A stretch of 64,000 nt of DNA from Plasmopara viticola (lineage: Eukaryota > Oomycota > Peronosporomycetes > Peronosporales > Peronosporaceae): positions 1 through 64,000 of the forward strand of contig MBPM02000174.1 of the NCBI GenBank assembly GCA_001695595.3, read 5' to 3'. Of the stretch, positions 23,470 through 35,905 are shown piece by piece; position 1 is the stretch's first letter, and each line of letters begins with the position of its first letter. The notes under the pieces were generated by a model. That model had not been told where the DNA came from, made no database searches, and saw only the letters and a list, made by a program, of their open reading frames with translations. A program made the translations under genes and the position numbers.

Positions 23470-23718
23470 CTACCACCAGCCTCCACCCCAGCCTCCACCC
23501 CAGCCACCACCTAAGCCTCCGCCCCAGCCACCACCCCATCCGAGTCCACCCCAAGGCCCTCCCCAGCCCCAGAATTCCTTCTTATTACCTTCTGGACCCT
23601 TACCTGCAGCAGGTGCTGCCTCTGTAGGCATAGCTGCTGACCGCAGTGCATTTTGGTCAGCAGCGGCATAGTTTGCAACGGCAATTGCAGCAGCGACGGC
23701 GAAAGCAGTAAACTTCAT
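23470..23718 (-). CDS. Copy 16: GW-rich secreted protein
   Basis: Same 82 residues as the reference. The neighbouring spacer to the left has a small deletion (TTTCATTTAAATTG near 23200). AATAAA present. Confidence 0.85.
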   Translation of the reverse strand: MKFTAFAVAAAIAVANYAAADQNALRSAAMPTEAAPAAGKGPEGNKKEFWGWGGPWGGLGWGGGWGGGLGGGWGGGWGGGWW

Positions 23719-24688
23719 GGTCGTATCGAGGAGTAGACAACCAAGCAAAGTTGATTTCAAAGTCTCGAAGCAAGTTGCGTTGTGATGAATATGTATGCCG
23801 TGTCTCCTCTTCGAGCGGTAAATCCTGTCATTTTCTTGAATTTTTACCAGCATCCAAATCCATCGCGAATTTGATGGCACCTCAGTAGCTGAAAATTACA
23901 CTTTCTTGTCATTTGTGATGTGTTTGTATCTGACGGATTACGTTCATTAAAGCCACTATGTAAAACCTAAAATTTAATGATCAATGAGCAAAACAATGGA
24001 ATTTTTGCGTCCTACCATATAAAGTTGCGGTCCTGACCAGTACTTATCCATCTAAATATGATTGATTCTGGAAATTGAGCTTATAACCATACTTTACTTT
24101 CAAAAACACTATGACGGGTGATGCCGTTGTCTTACTCAGTGCCTGTACTTCGATCTCCTTTTTCTTGATGAAAAGTTAGATTCTTTTAAGTATAGGATTC
24201 TCAAGTCCACTGCGTTTAGACTCTCAATAACTCATACAAGTGCTGCGAGAAAAGCTGTCCAGAAAGACACACCTTTATCATCATACATCCACTTTTTGCT
24301 ATCAGCTTCCTTTTTTGTGTCAGTAAGTCTTGAATGTCGGTCGGGACATGTCAAAAGTCATATCCTGTACTTAATTATACGGTCAGTATTCGTTGATATG
24401 ACCTTCGATATTCATTCACTTAAATTGTTTTCACCACTAAACACCTATATAATCAGGAGAAAGGAATCAGGGCAAAACAATAATTCTATCCCAACTGCAG
24501 TAACAACAAACTCGTAAAAGCATAGATCAACAACTACGACAAAAGACCTTCGAATTGACAAACTTTATTCTTTAAAACGGAAACGACAGCATCAGCAGCG
24601 TGGTGTCATATCTAGTAGTAGATGAATTCCGAGCATCAAATAATTGAGTGAGGGTACGATATTGTAAGTCGGATACGTCGACCCAGAT

Positions 24689-24937
24689 CTACCACCAGCC
24701 TCCACCCCAGCCTCCACCCCAGCCACCACCTAAGCCTCCGCCCCAGCCACCACCCCATCCGAGTCCACCCCAAGGCCCTCCCCAGCCCCAGAATTCCTTC
24801 TTATTACCTTCTGGACCCTTACCTGCAGCAGGTGCTGCCTCTGTAGGCATAGCTGCTGACCGCAGTGCATTTTGGTCAGCAGCGGCATAGTTTGCAACGG
24901 CAATTGCAGCAGCGACGGCGAAAGCAGTAAACTTCAT
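24689..24937 (-). CDS. Copy 17: GW-rich secreted protein
   Basis: Same 82 residues as the reference. The upstream spacer shares the ACGTTCATTAAAGCC variant with copies 16, 19 and 20. A full unit with AATAAA. Confidence 0.85.
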   Translation of the reverse strand: MKFTAFAVAAAIAVANYAAADQNALRSAAMPTEAAPAAGKGPEGNKKEFWGWGGPWGGLGWGGGWGGGLGGGWGGGWGGGWW

Positions 24938-25900
24938 GGTCGTATCGAGGAGTAGACAACCAAGCAAAGTTGATTTCAAAGTCTCGAAGCAAGTTGCGTT
25001 GTGATGAATATGTATGCCGTGTCTCCTCTTCGAGCGGTAAATCCTGTCATTTTCTTGAATTTTTACCAGCATCCAAATCCATCGCGAATTTGATGGCACC
25101 TCAGTAGCTGAAAATTACACTTTCTTGTCATTTGTGATGTGTTTGTATCTGACGGATTACGTTCATTAAAGCCACTATGTAAAACCTAAAATTTAATGAT
25201 CAATGAGCAAAACAATGGAATTTTTGCGTCCTACCATATAAAGTTGCGGTCCTGACCAGTAGCTATCCATCTAAATATGATTGATTCTGGAAATTGAGCT
25301 TATAACCATACTTTACTTTCAAAAACACTATGACGGGTGATGCCGTTGTCTTACTCAGTGCCTGTACTTCGATCTCCTTTTTCTTGATGAAAAGTTAGAT
25401 TCTTTTAAGTATAGGATTCTCAAGTCCACTGCGTTTAGACTCTCAATAACTCATACAAGTGCTGCGAGAAAAGCTGTCCAGAAAGACACACCTTTATCAT
25501 CATACATCCACTTTTTGCTATCAGCTTCCTTTTTTGTGTCAGTAAGTCTTGAATGTCGGTCGGGACATGTCAAAAGTCATATCCTGTACTTAATTATACG
25601 GTCAGTATTCGTTGATATGACTTCGATATTCATTCACTTAAATTGTTTTCACCACTAAACACCTATATAATCATGAGAAAGGGCAAAACCATAATTCTAT
25701 CCCAACTGCAGTAACAACAACTCGTAAAAGCATAGATCAACAACTACGACAAAAGACCTTCGAATTGACAACTTTATTCTTAAAACGGAAACGACAGCAT
25801 CAGAAGCAGCGTGGTGTCATATTTAGTAGTAGAATGAAATCCGAGCATCAAATAATTGAGTGAGGGTACGATATTGTAAGTCGGATACGTCGACCCAGAT

Positions 25901-26149
25901 CTACCACCAGCCTCCACCCCAGCCTCCACCCCAGCCACCACCTAAGCCTCCGCCCCAGCCACCACCCCATCCGAGTCCACCCCAAGGCCCTCCCCAGCCC
26001 CAGAATTCCTTCTTATTACCTTCTGGACCCTTACCTGCAGCAGGTGCTGCCTCTGTAGGCATAGCTGCTGACCGCAGTGCATTTTGGTCAGCAGCGGCAT
26101 AGTTTGCAACGGCAATTGCAGCAGCGACGGCGAAAGCAGTAAACTTCAT
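25901..26149 (-). CDS. Copy 18: GW-rich secreted protein
   Basis: Same 82 residues as the reference. The spacer to its left is shortened (ATCATGAGAAAGGGCAAAACC near 25670-25690), the same variant seen beside diverged copies 29-32, a sign of exchange between distant units. Confidence 0.85.
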   Translation of the reverse strand: MKFTAFAVAAAIAVANYAAADQNALRSAAMPTEAAPAAGKGPEGNKKEFWGWGGPWGGLGWGGGWGGGLGGGWGGGWGGGWW

Positions 26150-27120
26150 GGTCGTATCGAGGAGTAGACAACCAAGCAAAGTTGATTTCAAAGTCTCGAA
26201 GCAAGTTGCGTTGTGATGAATATGTATGCCGTGTCTCCTCTTCGAGCGGTAAATCCTGTCATTTTCTTGAATTTTTACCAGCATCCAAATCCATCGCGAA
26301 TTTGATGGCACCTCAGTAGCTGAAAATTACACTTTCTTGTCATTTGTGATGTGTTTGTATCTGACGGATTCGTTCATTAAAGCCACTATGTAAAACCTAA
26401 AATTTAATGATCAATGAGCAAAACAATGGAATTTTTGCGTCCTACCATATAAAGTTGCGGTCCTGACCAGTACTTATCCATCTAAATATGATTGATTCTG
26501 GAAATTGAGCTTATAACCATACTTTACTTTCAAAAACACTATGACGGGTGATGCCGTTGTCTTACTCAGTGCCTGTACTTCGATCTCCTTTTTCTTGATG
26601 AAAAGTTAGATTCTTTTAAGTATAGGATTCTCAAGTCCACTGCGTTTAGACTCTCAATAACTCATACAAGTGCTGCGAGAAAAAGCTGTCCAGAAAGACA
26701 CACCTTTATCATCATACATCCACTTTTTGCTATCAGCTTCCTTTTTTGTGTCAGTAAGTCTTGAATGTCGGTCGGGACATGTCAAAAGTCATATCCTGTA
26801 CTTAATTATACGGTCAGTATTCGTTGATATGACCTTCGATATTCATTCACTTAAATTGTTTTCACCACTAAACACCTATATAATCAGGAGAAAGGAATCA
26901 GGGCAAAACAATAATTCTATCCCAACTGCAGTAACAACAAACTCGTAAAAGCATAGATCAACAACTACGACAAAAGACCTTCGAATTGACAAACTTTATT
27001 CTTAAAACGGAAACGACAGCATCAGAGCAGCGTGGTGTCATATCTAGTAGTAGATGAAATCCGAGCATCAAATAATTGAGTGAGGGTACGATATTGTAAG
27101 TCGGATACGTCGACCCAGAT

Positions 27121-27369
27121 CTACCACCAGCCTCCACCCCAGCCTCCACCCCAGCCACCACCTAAGCCTCCGCCCCAGCCACCACCCCATCCGAGTCCAC
27201 CCCAAGGCCCTCCCCAGCCCCAGAATTCCTTCTTATTACCTTCTGGACCCTTACCTGCAGCAGGTGCTGCCTCTGTAGGCATAGCTGCTGACCGCAGTGC
27301 ATTTTGGTCAGCAGCGGCATAGTTTGCAACGGCAATTGCAGCAGCGACGGCGAAAGCAGTAAACTTCAT
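27121..27369 (-). CDS. Copy 19: GW-rich secreted protein
   Basis: Same 82 residues as the reference. Poly(A) hexamer kept in a shortened T-run context. Spacing to copy 18 is 1220 bp. Confidence 0.85.
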   Translation of the reverse strand: MKFTAFAVAAAIAVANYAAADQNALRSAAMPTEAAPAAGKGPEGNKKEFWGWGGPWGGLGWGGGWGGGLGGGWGGGWGGGWW

Positions 27370-28337
27370 GGTCGTATCGAGGAGTAGACAACCAAGCAAA
27401 GTTGATTTCAAAGTCTCGAAGCAAGTTGCGTTGTGATGAATATGTATGCCGTGTCTCCTCTTCGAGCGGTAAATCCTGTCATTTTCTTGAATTTTTACCA
27501 GCATCCAAATCCATCGCGAATTTGATGGCACCTCAGTAGCTGAAAATTACACTTTCTTGTCATTTGTGATGTGTTTGTATCTGACGGATTACGTTCATTA
27601 AAGCCACTATGTAAAACCTAAAATTTAATGATCAATGAGCAAAACAATGGAATTTTTGCGTCCTACCATATAAAGTTGCGGTCCTGACCAGTACTTATCC
27701 ATCTAAATATGATTGATTCTGGAAATTGAGCTTATAACCATACTTTACTTTCAAAAACACTATGACGGGTGATGCCGTTGTCTTACTCAGTGCCTGTACT
27801 TCGATCTCCTTTTTCTTGATGAAAAGTTAGATTCTTTTAAGTATAGGATTCTCAAGTCCACTGCGTTTAGACTCTCAATAACTCATACAAGTGCTGCGAG
27901 AAAAAGCTGTCCAGAAAGACACACCTTTATCATCATACATCCACTTTTTGCTATCAGCTTCCTTTTTTGTGTCAGTAAGTCTTGAATGTCGGTCGGGACA
28001 TGTCAAAAGTCATATCCTGTACTTAATTATACGGTCAGTATTCGTTGATATGACCTTCGATATTCATTCACTTAAATTGTTTTCACCACTAAACACCTAT
28101 ATAATCAGGAGGAATCAGGGCAAAACAATAATTCTATCCCAACTGCAGTAACAACAAACTCGTAAAAAGCATAGATCAACAACTACGACAAAAGACCTTC
28201 GAATTGACAAACTTTATTCTTAAAACGGAAACGACAGCATCAGAGCAGCGTGGTGTCATATTAGTAGTAGATGAAATCCGAGCATCAAATAATTGAGTGA
28301 GGGTACGATATTGTAAGTCGGATACGTCGACCCAGAT

Positions 28338-28586
28338 CTACCACCAGCCTCCACCCCAGCCTCCACCCCAGCCACCACCTAAGCCTCCGCCCCAGCCACC
28401 ACCCCATCCGAGTCCACCCCAAGGCCCTCCCCAGCCCCAGAATTCCTTCTTATTACCTTCTGGACCCTTACCTGCAGCAGGTGCTGCCTCTGTAGGCATA
28501 GCTGCTGACCGCAGTGCATTTTGGTCAGCAGCGGCATAGTTTGCAACGGCAATTGCAGCAGCGACGGCGAAAGCAGTAAACTTCAT
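28338..28586 (-). CDS. Copy 20: GW-rich secreted protein
   Basis: Same 82 residues as the reference. The spacer to its left has lost several bases in the AATCAGGAGAAAGG stretch (near 28108). AATAAA present. Confidence 0.85.
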   Translation of the reverse strand: MKFTAFAVAAAIAVANYAAADQNALRSAAMPTEAAPAAGKGPEGNKKEFWGWGGPWGGLGWGGGWGGGLGGGWGGGWGGGWW

Positions 28587-29557
28587 GGTCGTATCGAGGA
28601 GTAGACAACCAAGCAAAGTTGATTTCAAAGTCTCGAAGCAAGTTGCGTTGTGATGAATATGTATGCCGTGTCTCCTCTTCGAGCGGTAAATCCTGTCATT
28701 TTCTTGAATTTTTACCAGCATCCAAATCCATCGCGAATTTGATGGCACCTCAGTAGCTGAAAATTACACTTTCTTGTCATTTGTGATGTGTTTGTATCTG
28801 ACGGATTACGTTCATTAAAGCCACTATGTAAAACCTAAAATTTAATGATCAATGAGCAAAACAATGGAATTTTTGCGTCCTACCATATAAAGTTGCGGTC
28901 CTGACCAGTACTTATCCATCTAAATATGATTGATTCTGGAAATTGAGCTTATAACCATACTTTACTTTCAAAAACACTATGACGGGTGATGCCGTTGTCT
29001 TACTCAGTGCCTGTACTTCGATCTCCTTTTCTTGATGAAAAGTTAGATTCTTTTAAGTATAGGATTCTCAAGTCCACTGCGTTTAGACTCTCAATAACTC
29101 ATACAAGTGCTGCGAGAAAAAGCTGTCCAGAAAGACACACCTTTATCATCATACATCCACTTTTTGCTATCAGCTTCCTTTTTTGTGTCAGTAAGTCTTG
29201 AATGTCGGTCGGGACATGTCAAAAGTCATATCCTGTACTTAATTATACGGTCAGTATTCGTTGATATGACCTTCGATATTCATTCACTTAAATTGTTTTC
29301 ACCACTAAACACCTATATAATCAGGAGAAAGGAATCAGGGCAAAACAATAATTCTATCCCAACTGCAGTAACAACAACTCGTAAAAGCATAGATCAACAA
29401 CTACGACAAAAGACCTTCGAATTGACAAACTTAATTTTTAAAACGGAAACGACAGCATCAGAAGCAGCGTGGTGTCATATCTAGTAGTAGATGAATTCCG
29501 AGCATCAAATAATTGAGTGAGGGTACGATATTGTAAGTCGGATACGTCGACCCAGAT

Positions 29558-29806
29558 CTACCACCAGCCTCCACCCCAGCCTCCACCCCAGCCACCACCT
29601 AAGCCTCCGCCCCAGCCACCACCCCATCCGAGTCCACCCCAAGGCCCTCCCCAGCCCCAGAATTCCTTCTTATTACCTTCTGGACCCTTACCTGCAGCAG
29701 GTGCTGCCTCTGTAGGCATAGCTGCTGACCGCAGTGCATTTTGGTCAGCAGCGGCATAGTTTGCAACGGCAATTGCAGCAGCGACGGCGAAAGCAGTAAA
29801 CTTCAT
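29558..29806 (-). CDS. Copy 21: GW-rich secreted protein
   Basis: Same 82 residues as the reference. The poly(A) hexamer is replaced by AAAATTAAG (minus strand), the same change as in copy 7, so the two share a 3' variant. Confidence 0.85.
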   Translation of the reverse strand: MKFTAFAVAAAIAVANYAAADQNALRSAAMPTEAAPAAGKGPEGNKKEFWGWGGPWGGLGWGGGWGGGLGGGWGGGWGGGWW

Positions 29807-30773
29807 GGTCGTATCGAGGAGTAGACAACCAAGCAAAGTTGATTTCAAAGTCTCGAAGCAAGTTGCGTTGTGATGAATATGTATGCCGTGTCTCCTCTTC
29901 GAGCGGTAAATCCTGTCATTTTCTTGAATTTTTACCAGCATCCAAATCCATCGCGAATTTGATGGCACCTCAGTAGCTGAAAATTACACTTTCTTGTCAT
30001 TTGTGATGTGTTTGTATCTGACGGATTACGTTCATTAAGCCACTATGTAAAACCTAAAATTTAATGATCAATGAGCAAAACAATGGAATTTTTGCGTCCT
30101 ACCATATAAAGTTGCGGTCCTGACCAGTACTTATCCATCTAAATATGATTGATTCTGGAAATTGAGCTTATAACCATACTTTACTTTCAAAAACACTATG
30201 ACGGGTGATGCCGTTGTCTTACTCAGTGCCTGTACTTCGATCTCCTTTTTCTTGATGAAAAGTTAGATTCTTTTAAGTATAGGATTCTCAAGTCCACTGC
30301 GTTTAGACTCTCAATAACTCATACAAGTGCTGCGAGAAAAGCTGTCCAGAAAGACACACCTTTATCATCATACATCCACTTTTTGCTATCAGCTTCCTTT
30401 TTTGTGTCAGTAAGTCTTGAATGTCGGTCGGGACATGTCAAAAGTCATATCCTGTACTTAATTATACGGTCAGTATTCGTTGATATGACTTCGATATTCA
30501 TTCACTTAAATTGTTTTCACCACTAAACACCTATATATTCAGAAGAAAGGAATCAGGGCAAAACAATAATTCTATCCCAACTGCAGTAACAACAACTCGT
30601 AAAAGCATAGATCAACAACTACGACAAAAGACCTTCGAATTGACAAACTTTATTCTTAAAACGGAAACGACAGCATCAGAGCAGCGTGGTGTCATATTAG
30701 TAGTAGATGAAATCCGAGCATCAAATAATTGAGTGAGGGTACGATATTGTAAGTCGGATACGTCGACCCAGAT

Positions 30774-31022
30774 CTACCACCAGCCTCCACCCCAGCCTCC
30801 ACCCCAGCCACCACCTAAGCCTCCGCCCCAGCCACCACCCCATCCGAGTCCACCCCAAGGCCCTCCCCAGCCCCAGAATTCCTTCTTATTACCTTCTGGA
30901 CCCTTACCTGCAGCAGGTGCTGCCTCTGTAGGCATAGCTGCTGACCGCAGTGCATTTTGGTCAGCAGCGGCATAGTCTGCAACGGCAATTGCAGCAGCGA
31001 CGGCGAAAGCAGTAAACTTCAT
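30774..31022 (-). CDS. Copy 22: GW-rich secreted protein, N16D
   Basis: Carries the Asn16-to-Asp signal peptide variant of copy 7. The upstream spacer has a local rearrangement (GACGGAGTACGGGCC near 31238) removing about 8 bp. Confidence 0.85.
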   Translation of the reverse strand: MKFTAFAVAAAIAVADYAAADQNALRSAAMPTEAAPAAGKGPEGNKKEFWGWGGPWGGLGWGGGWGGGLGGGWGGGWGGGWW

Positions 31023-31990
31023 GGTCGTATCGAGGAGTAGACAACCAAGCAAAGTTGATTTCAAAGTCTCGAAGCAAGTTGCGTTGTGATGAATATGTAT
31101 GCCGTGTCTCCTCTTCGAGCGGTAAATCCTGTCATTTTCTTGAATTTTTACCAGCATCCAAATCCATCGCGAATTTGATGGCACCTCAGTAGCTGAAAAT
31201 TACACTTTCTTGTCATTTGTGATGTGTTTGTACCTGACGGAGTACGGGCCACTATGTAAAACCTAAAATTTAATGATCAATGAGCAAAACAATGATACTT
31301 TTGCGTCCTGCCATATAAAGTTGCGGTCCTGACCAGTACTTATCCATCTAAATATGATTGATTCTGGAAATTGAGCTTATAACCATACTTTACTTTCAAA
31401 AACACTATGACGGGTGATGCCGTTGTCTTACTCAGTGCCTGTACTTCGATCTCCTTTTTCTTGATGAAAAGTTAGATTCTTTTAAGTATAGGATTCTCAA
31501 GTCCACTGCGTTTAGACTCTCAATAACTCATACAAGTGCTGCGAGAAAAAGCTGTCCAGAAAGACACACCTTTATCATCATACATCCACTTTTTGCTATC
31601 AGCTTCCTTTTTTGTGTCAGTAAGTCTTGAATGTCGGTCGGGACATGTCAAAAGTCATATCCTGTACTTAATTATACGGTCAGTATTCGTTGATATGACC
31701 TTCGATAATTCATTCACTTAAATTGTTTTCACCACTAAACACCTATATAATCAGGAGAAAGGAATCAGGGCAAAACAATAATTCTATCCCAACTGCATTA
31801 ACAACAAACTCCTAAAATGCATAAATCAACAACTACGACAAAAGACCTTCGAATTGACAAACTTTATTCTTTAAAACGGAAACGACAGCATCAGAAGCAG
31901 CGTGGTGTCATATCTAGTAGTAGATGAAATCCGAGCATCAAATAATTGAGTGAGGGTACGATATTGTAAGTCGGATACGTCGACCCAGAT

Positions 31991-32239
31991 CTACCACCAG
32001 CCTCCACCCCAGCCTCCACCCCAGCCACCACCTAAGCCTCCGCCCCAGCCACCACCCCATCCGAGTCCACCCCAAGGCCCTCCCCAGCCCCAGAATTCCT
32101 TCTTATTACCTTCTGGACCCTTACCTGCAGCAGGTGCTGCCTCTGTAGGCATAGCTGCTGACCGCAGTGCATTTTGGTCAGCAGCGGCATAGTTTGCAAC
32201 GGCAATTGCAGCAGCGACGGCGAAAGCAGTAAACTTCAT
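31991..32239 (-). CDS. Copy 23: GW-rich secreted protein
   Basis: Same 82 residues as the reference; normal leader and AATAAA. Spacing to copy 22 is 1217 bp. Confidence 0.85.
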   Translation of the reverse strand: MKFTAFAVAAAIAVANYAAADQNALRSAAMPTEAAPAAGKGPEGNKKEFWGWGGPWGGLGWGGGWGGGLGGGWGGGWGGGWW

Positions 32240-33212
32240 GGTCGTATCGAGGAGTAGACAACCAAGCAAAGTTGATTTCAAAGTCTCGAAGCAAGTTGCG
32301 TTGTGATGAATATGTATGCCGTGTCTCCTCTTCGAGCGGTAAATCCTGTCATTTTCTTGAATTTTTACCAGCATCCAAATCCATCGCGAATTTGATGGCA
32401 CCTCAGTAGCTGAAAATTACACTTTCTTGTCATTTGTGATGTGTTTGTATCTGACGGATTACGTTCATTAAAGCCACTATGTAAAACCTAAAATTTAATG
32501 ATCAATGTGCAAAACAATGGAATTTTTGCGTCCTACCATATAAAGTTGCGGTCCTGACCAGTACTTATCCATCTAAATATGATTGATTCTGGAAATTGAG
32601 CTTATAACCATACTTTACTTTCAAAAACACTATGACGGGTGATGCCGTTGTCTTACTCAGTGCCTGTACTTCGATCTCCTTTTCCTTGATGGAAAGTTAG
32701 ATTCTTTTAAGTATAGGATTCTCAAGTCCACTGCGTTTAGACTCTCAATAACTCATACAAGTGCTGCGAGAAAAAGCTGTCCAGAAAGACACACCTTTAT
32801 CATCATACATCCACTTTTTGCTATCAGCTTCCTTTTTTGTGTCAGTAAGTCTTGAATGTCGGTCGGGACATGTCAAAAGTCATATCCTGTACTTAATTAT
32901 ACGGTCAGTATTCGTTGATATGACCTTCAATAATTTCTTCGGTAAAACTGTTTCACCACTAAACACCTATATAATCATGAGAAAAAAAGTAAAGCAAAAC
33001 AATAATTCTACTCCAACTGCAGTAACAACAAACTCGCAATAAGCAAAGATCAACAACTACGACGAAAGACCTTCGAATTGACAAACTTTATTTTTTAAAA
33101 CGGAAACGACAGCATCAGAAGCAGCGTGGTGTCATATTAGTAGTAGATGAATCCGAGCATCAAATAATTGAGTGAGGGTACGATATTGTAAGTCGGATAC
33201 GTCGACCCAGAT

Positions 33213-33461
33213 CTACCACCAGCCTCCACCCCAGCCTCCACCCCAGCCACCACCTAAGCCTCCGCCCCAGCCACCACCCCATCCGAGTCCACCCCAAGGC
33301 CCTCCCCAGCCCCAGAATTCCTTCTTATTACCTTCTGGACCCTTACCTGCAGCAGGTGCTGCCTCTGTAGGCATAGCTGCTGACCGCAGTGCATTTTGGT
33401 CAGCAGCGGCATAGTTTGCAACGGCAATTGCAGCAGCGACGGCGAAAGCAGTAAACTTCAT
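33213..33461 (-). CDS. Copy 24: GW-rich secreted protein next to the inversion
   Basis: Same 82 residues as the reference. The leader has small changes (GTGATAATTATG, GCGAATGTGATGG). Its upstream region runs into the palindrome formed with 34094-34514, so its promoter sequence exists here in both orientations. Confidence 0.85.
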   Translation of the reverse strand: MKFTAFAVAAAIAVANYAAADQNALRSAAMPTEAAPAAGKGPEGNKKEFWGWGGPWGGLGWGGGWGGGLGGGWGGGWGGGWW

Positions 33462-34093
33462 GGTCGTATCGAGGAGTAGACAACCAAGCAAAGTTGATTT
33501 CAAAGTCTCGAAGCAAGTTGCGTTGTGATAATTATGTATGCCGTGTCTCCTCTTCGAGCGGTAAATCCTGTCATTTTCTTGAATTTTTACCAGCATCCAA
33601 ATCCATCGCGAATGTGATGGCACCTCAGTAGCTGAAAATTACACTTTCTTGTCATTTGTGATGTGTTTGTATCTGACGGATTACGTTCATTAAAGCCACT
33701 ATGCAAAACCTAAAATTGAATGATCAATGAGCAAAACAATGGAGTTTTTTGCGTCCTACCATATAAAGTTGCGGTCCTGACCAGTACTTATCCATCTAAA
33801 TATGATTGATTCTGGAAATTGAGCTTATAACCATACTTTACTTTCAAAAACACTATGACGGGTGATGCCGTTGTCTTACTCAGTGCCTGTACTTCGATCT
33901 CCTTTTTCTTGATGAAAAGTTAGATTCTTTTAAGTATAGGATTCTCAAGTCCACTGCGTTTAGACTCTCATTCACTCATATCGCAGCTTCAAGTGCTGCG
34001 AGAAAAAGCTGTCCAGAAAGACACACCTTTATCATCATACATCCACTTTATGCTATCAGCTTCCTTTTTTGTGTCAGTAAGTCTTGAATGTCA

Positions 34094-34514
34094 CTTGAGA
34101 ATCCTATACTTAAAAGAGTCTAATTTTTCATCAAGAAAAAGGAGATCGAAGTACAGGCACTGAGTAAGACAACGGCATCACCCGTCATAGTGTTTTTTTT
34201 TGAAAGTAAAGTATGGTTATAAGCTCGATTTCCAGAATCAATCATATTTAGATGGACAAGTACTGGTCAGGACCGCAACTTTATATGGTAGGACGCAAAA
34301 ATTCCATTGTTTTGCTCATTGATCATTAAATTTTAGGTTTTACATAGTCGCTTTAATAACTGTAATCCGTCAGATACAAACACATCACAAATGACAAGAA
34401 AGTGTAATTTTCAGCTACTGAGGTGCCATCAAATTCGCGATGGATTTGGATGCTGGTAAAAATCCAAGAAAATGACAGGATTTACCGCTCGAAGAGGAGA
34501 CACGGCATAAATAT
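34094..34514 (+). repeat. Inverted array fragment forming a palindrome with the spacer of copy 24
   Basis: 421 bp of unit sequence in the opposite orientation: ACTTGAGAATCC at the left end through the leader up to CACGGCATAAATAT, ending at the LTR of Copia-2. It is the inverse complement of roughly 33536-33952, with a loop of about 140 bp between the arms. It contains promoter and leader sequence but no CDS. Confidence 0.85.
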
Positions 34515-34660
34515 TGTTGAGAAGAAAGTAAAAACCGAAGTGAATATATTTATCCTGACCAATGAACGGCTACCATATGTAATTACTAATTGTGACGTAC
34601 TTGTAATTACTGTGAAGCCATCCACCTGTTCAACATGCATTCAGCGGTGTAATGTTAACA
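34515..34660 (-). repeat. 3' LTR of Copia-2
   Basis: 146 bp, TGTTAACATTACACC to CTTCTCAACA on the minus strand, with TG...CA ends. A purine-rich tract (GGTGAGTGGGAG) borders it on the interior side. Confidence 0.9.
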
Positions 34661-34673
34661 CTCCCACTCACCG

Positions 34674-34964
34674 CTAATGCTGTGTGTCCTTTGTTGCTGA
34701 CTTGGTCTTGATTCCGGTGGCTTCGCGCAGATACTTAAGCATCTTGGTCCCAACTGCCTTCGTCAGCAACTCTGCAAGCTGACTCTTCGTGTCGATATAT
34801 TCGATCTTCAACAGTCCTTCTTGCACGTTCTCACGAATAAAGTGGTGCTTGATGTCCACATGCTTCGTCCTAGCATGGTATCCGGCGTTGTTGGCTAACA
34901 CAATCGCACCCTGGTTGTCTTCCCAAACCTGTGTGCCCGCGTCCAAAGAACTTCTTGTGTACAT
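34674..34964 (-). pseudogene. pol: Copia-2 RNase H C-terminal fragment
   Basis: 96 codons with the RNase H end motifs WEDNQGAI, RTKHVDIKHHFIRE and the copia-typical KSQLAELLTKAVGTKM. In Copia-4 and Copia-3 the same place reads SQLADMLTKA. It is separated from the rest of pol by a 37-bp deletion near 34930 that lies between GCC repeats (compare Copia-4 at about 58673-58709), which removes the helix after SAEAEYMAL and shifts the frame. Confidence 0.8.
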
Positions 34965-35182
34965 AAACTGAGAGCCATATACTCAGCTTCCGCTGAGCTC
35001 AGCGCAACTGTCCGCTGGTACTTCGACTTAAATACCACTGGTGCGCTTGCAATCATGACCATAATTCCCGAGACCGAGCGTCTGTCAACCGTGTTGCTGC
35101 CCCAATCTGCATCCGAGTATGCCTTGACCGTAACGCTATCGGATCCTCGGTAGACGATACCGATTTGACGCGTGGTCTTCAG

Positions 35183-35905
35183 TTACCGTACTACTCGAAT
35201 TGCTGCGCTCCAGTGTTGTAGTCCTGGGTTCTCCAGAAAACGTGATAGCTGCGTCACCACGTAAGCAATATCAGGCCGAGTGCATGTCGTTATGTACAGC
35301 AAGCATCCAATCAAAGAGCGATAAGGCTTTGATCGCATTGTCGACCGTCCCTCTTCCGTTGTGGGTGACTGCTTTGACGACAGCTTCAATCCCGATACGC
35401 AAGGGTTTTCAACACTTTTGGCATCTTGTTGACCGAATCGCTTGACCACGTCATCGATGTAGCGAGTCTGTTTGATCATCAATATTCCAGCTGACCTGTC
35501 GTGATCAATTTCCATACCCAAAATAAATTCCGCCTGACCAAGCTCCTTCATCTTGAAAGCATTCTTGAGTACTCCCTTTACTTGATTTAATTCTTTGCTG
35601 CTTCTTGCTGCGATAATCATGTCATCCACATATAGTCCAACGTAAGCAAAACCTTCTTTAGTTCTCTTGACATAAACACATTGATCTGCTCCGCAACTTT
35701 TAAAGCCATTCCTGACGAAGACACGATGTATTGTCTTGTTCCAGGCACTCCCTGCTTGCTTAAGTCCGTAAATAGCCTTGTTTAGTTGACATATGTATCC
35801 TTGAGCATTGTCGACACCAAGCGGAACTTCCATAAAAACGTTGTTCGTCAACACGCTATTAAGAAAGCCGTGTCGACGTCCAGCTGTTTCATTTGATAGC
35901 CACAT
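35183..35905 (-). pseudogene. pol: Copia-2 reverse transcriptase palm and connection
   Basis: Frame resuming after a one-base deletion near 35863. It holds the NSVLTNN-VFMEVPLG block, YGLKQAGSAW, the catalytic LYVDDMIIAAR and LIGCLLYITTCTRPDIAYV. It stops at 35183-35185 because a codon for Tyr in Copia-4 (TAT) is TAA here. The first codons before NSVL are an out-of-frame overlap with the upstream segment. Confidence 0.8.

Larger units (their letters stand above)
21297..34093 (-). repeat. Tandem gene array, block A2 (copies 15-24 and the upstream region of copy 14)
   Basis: Continues block A1 after Copia-1; removing the element and one target copy restores a normal 1222-bp spacing between copies 14 and 15. 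Bases 21297-22130 are the detached leader, promoter and spacer of copy 14 and hold no gene. Start-codon spacings are 1212-1222 bp. The block ends at an inversion at 34093/34094; the last 630 bp (33462-34093) are the leader and spacer of copy 24 with no gene. Confidence 0.95.

Noticed and set aside
1..34093. CRISPR array or satellite DNA
   Set aside because: The repeats are 1.2 kb gene-bearing units without short direct repeats and unique spacers.
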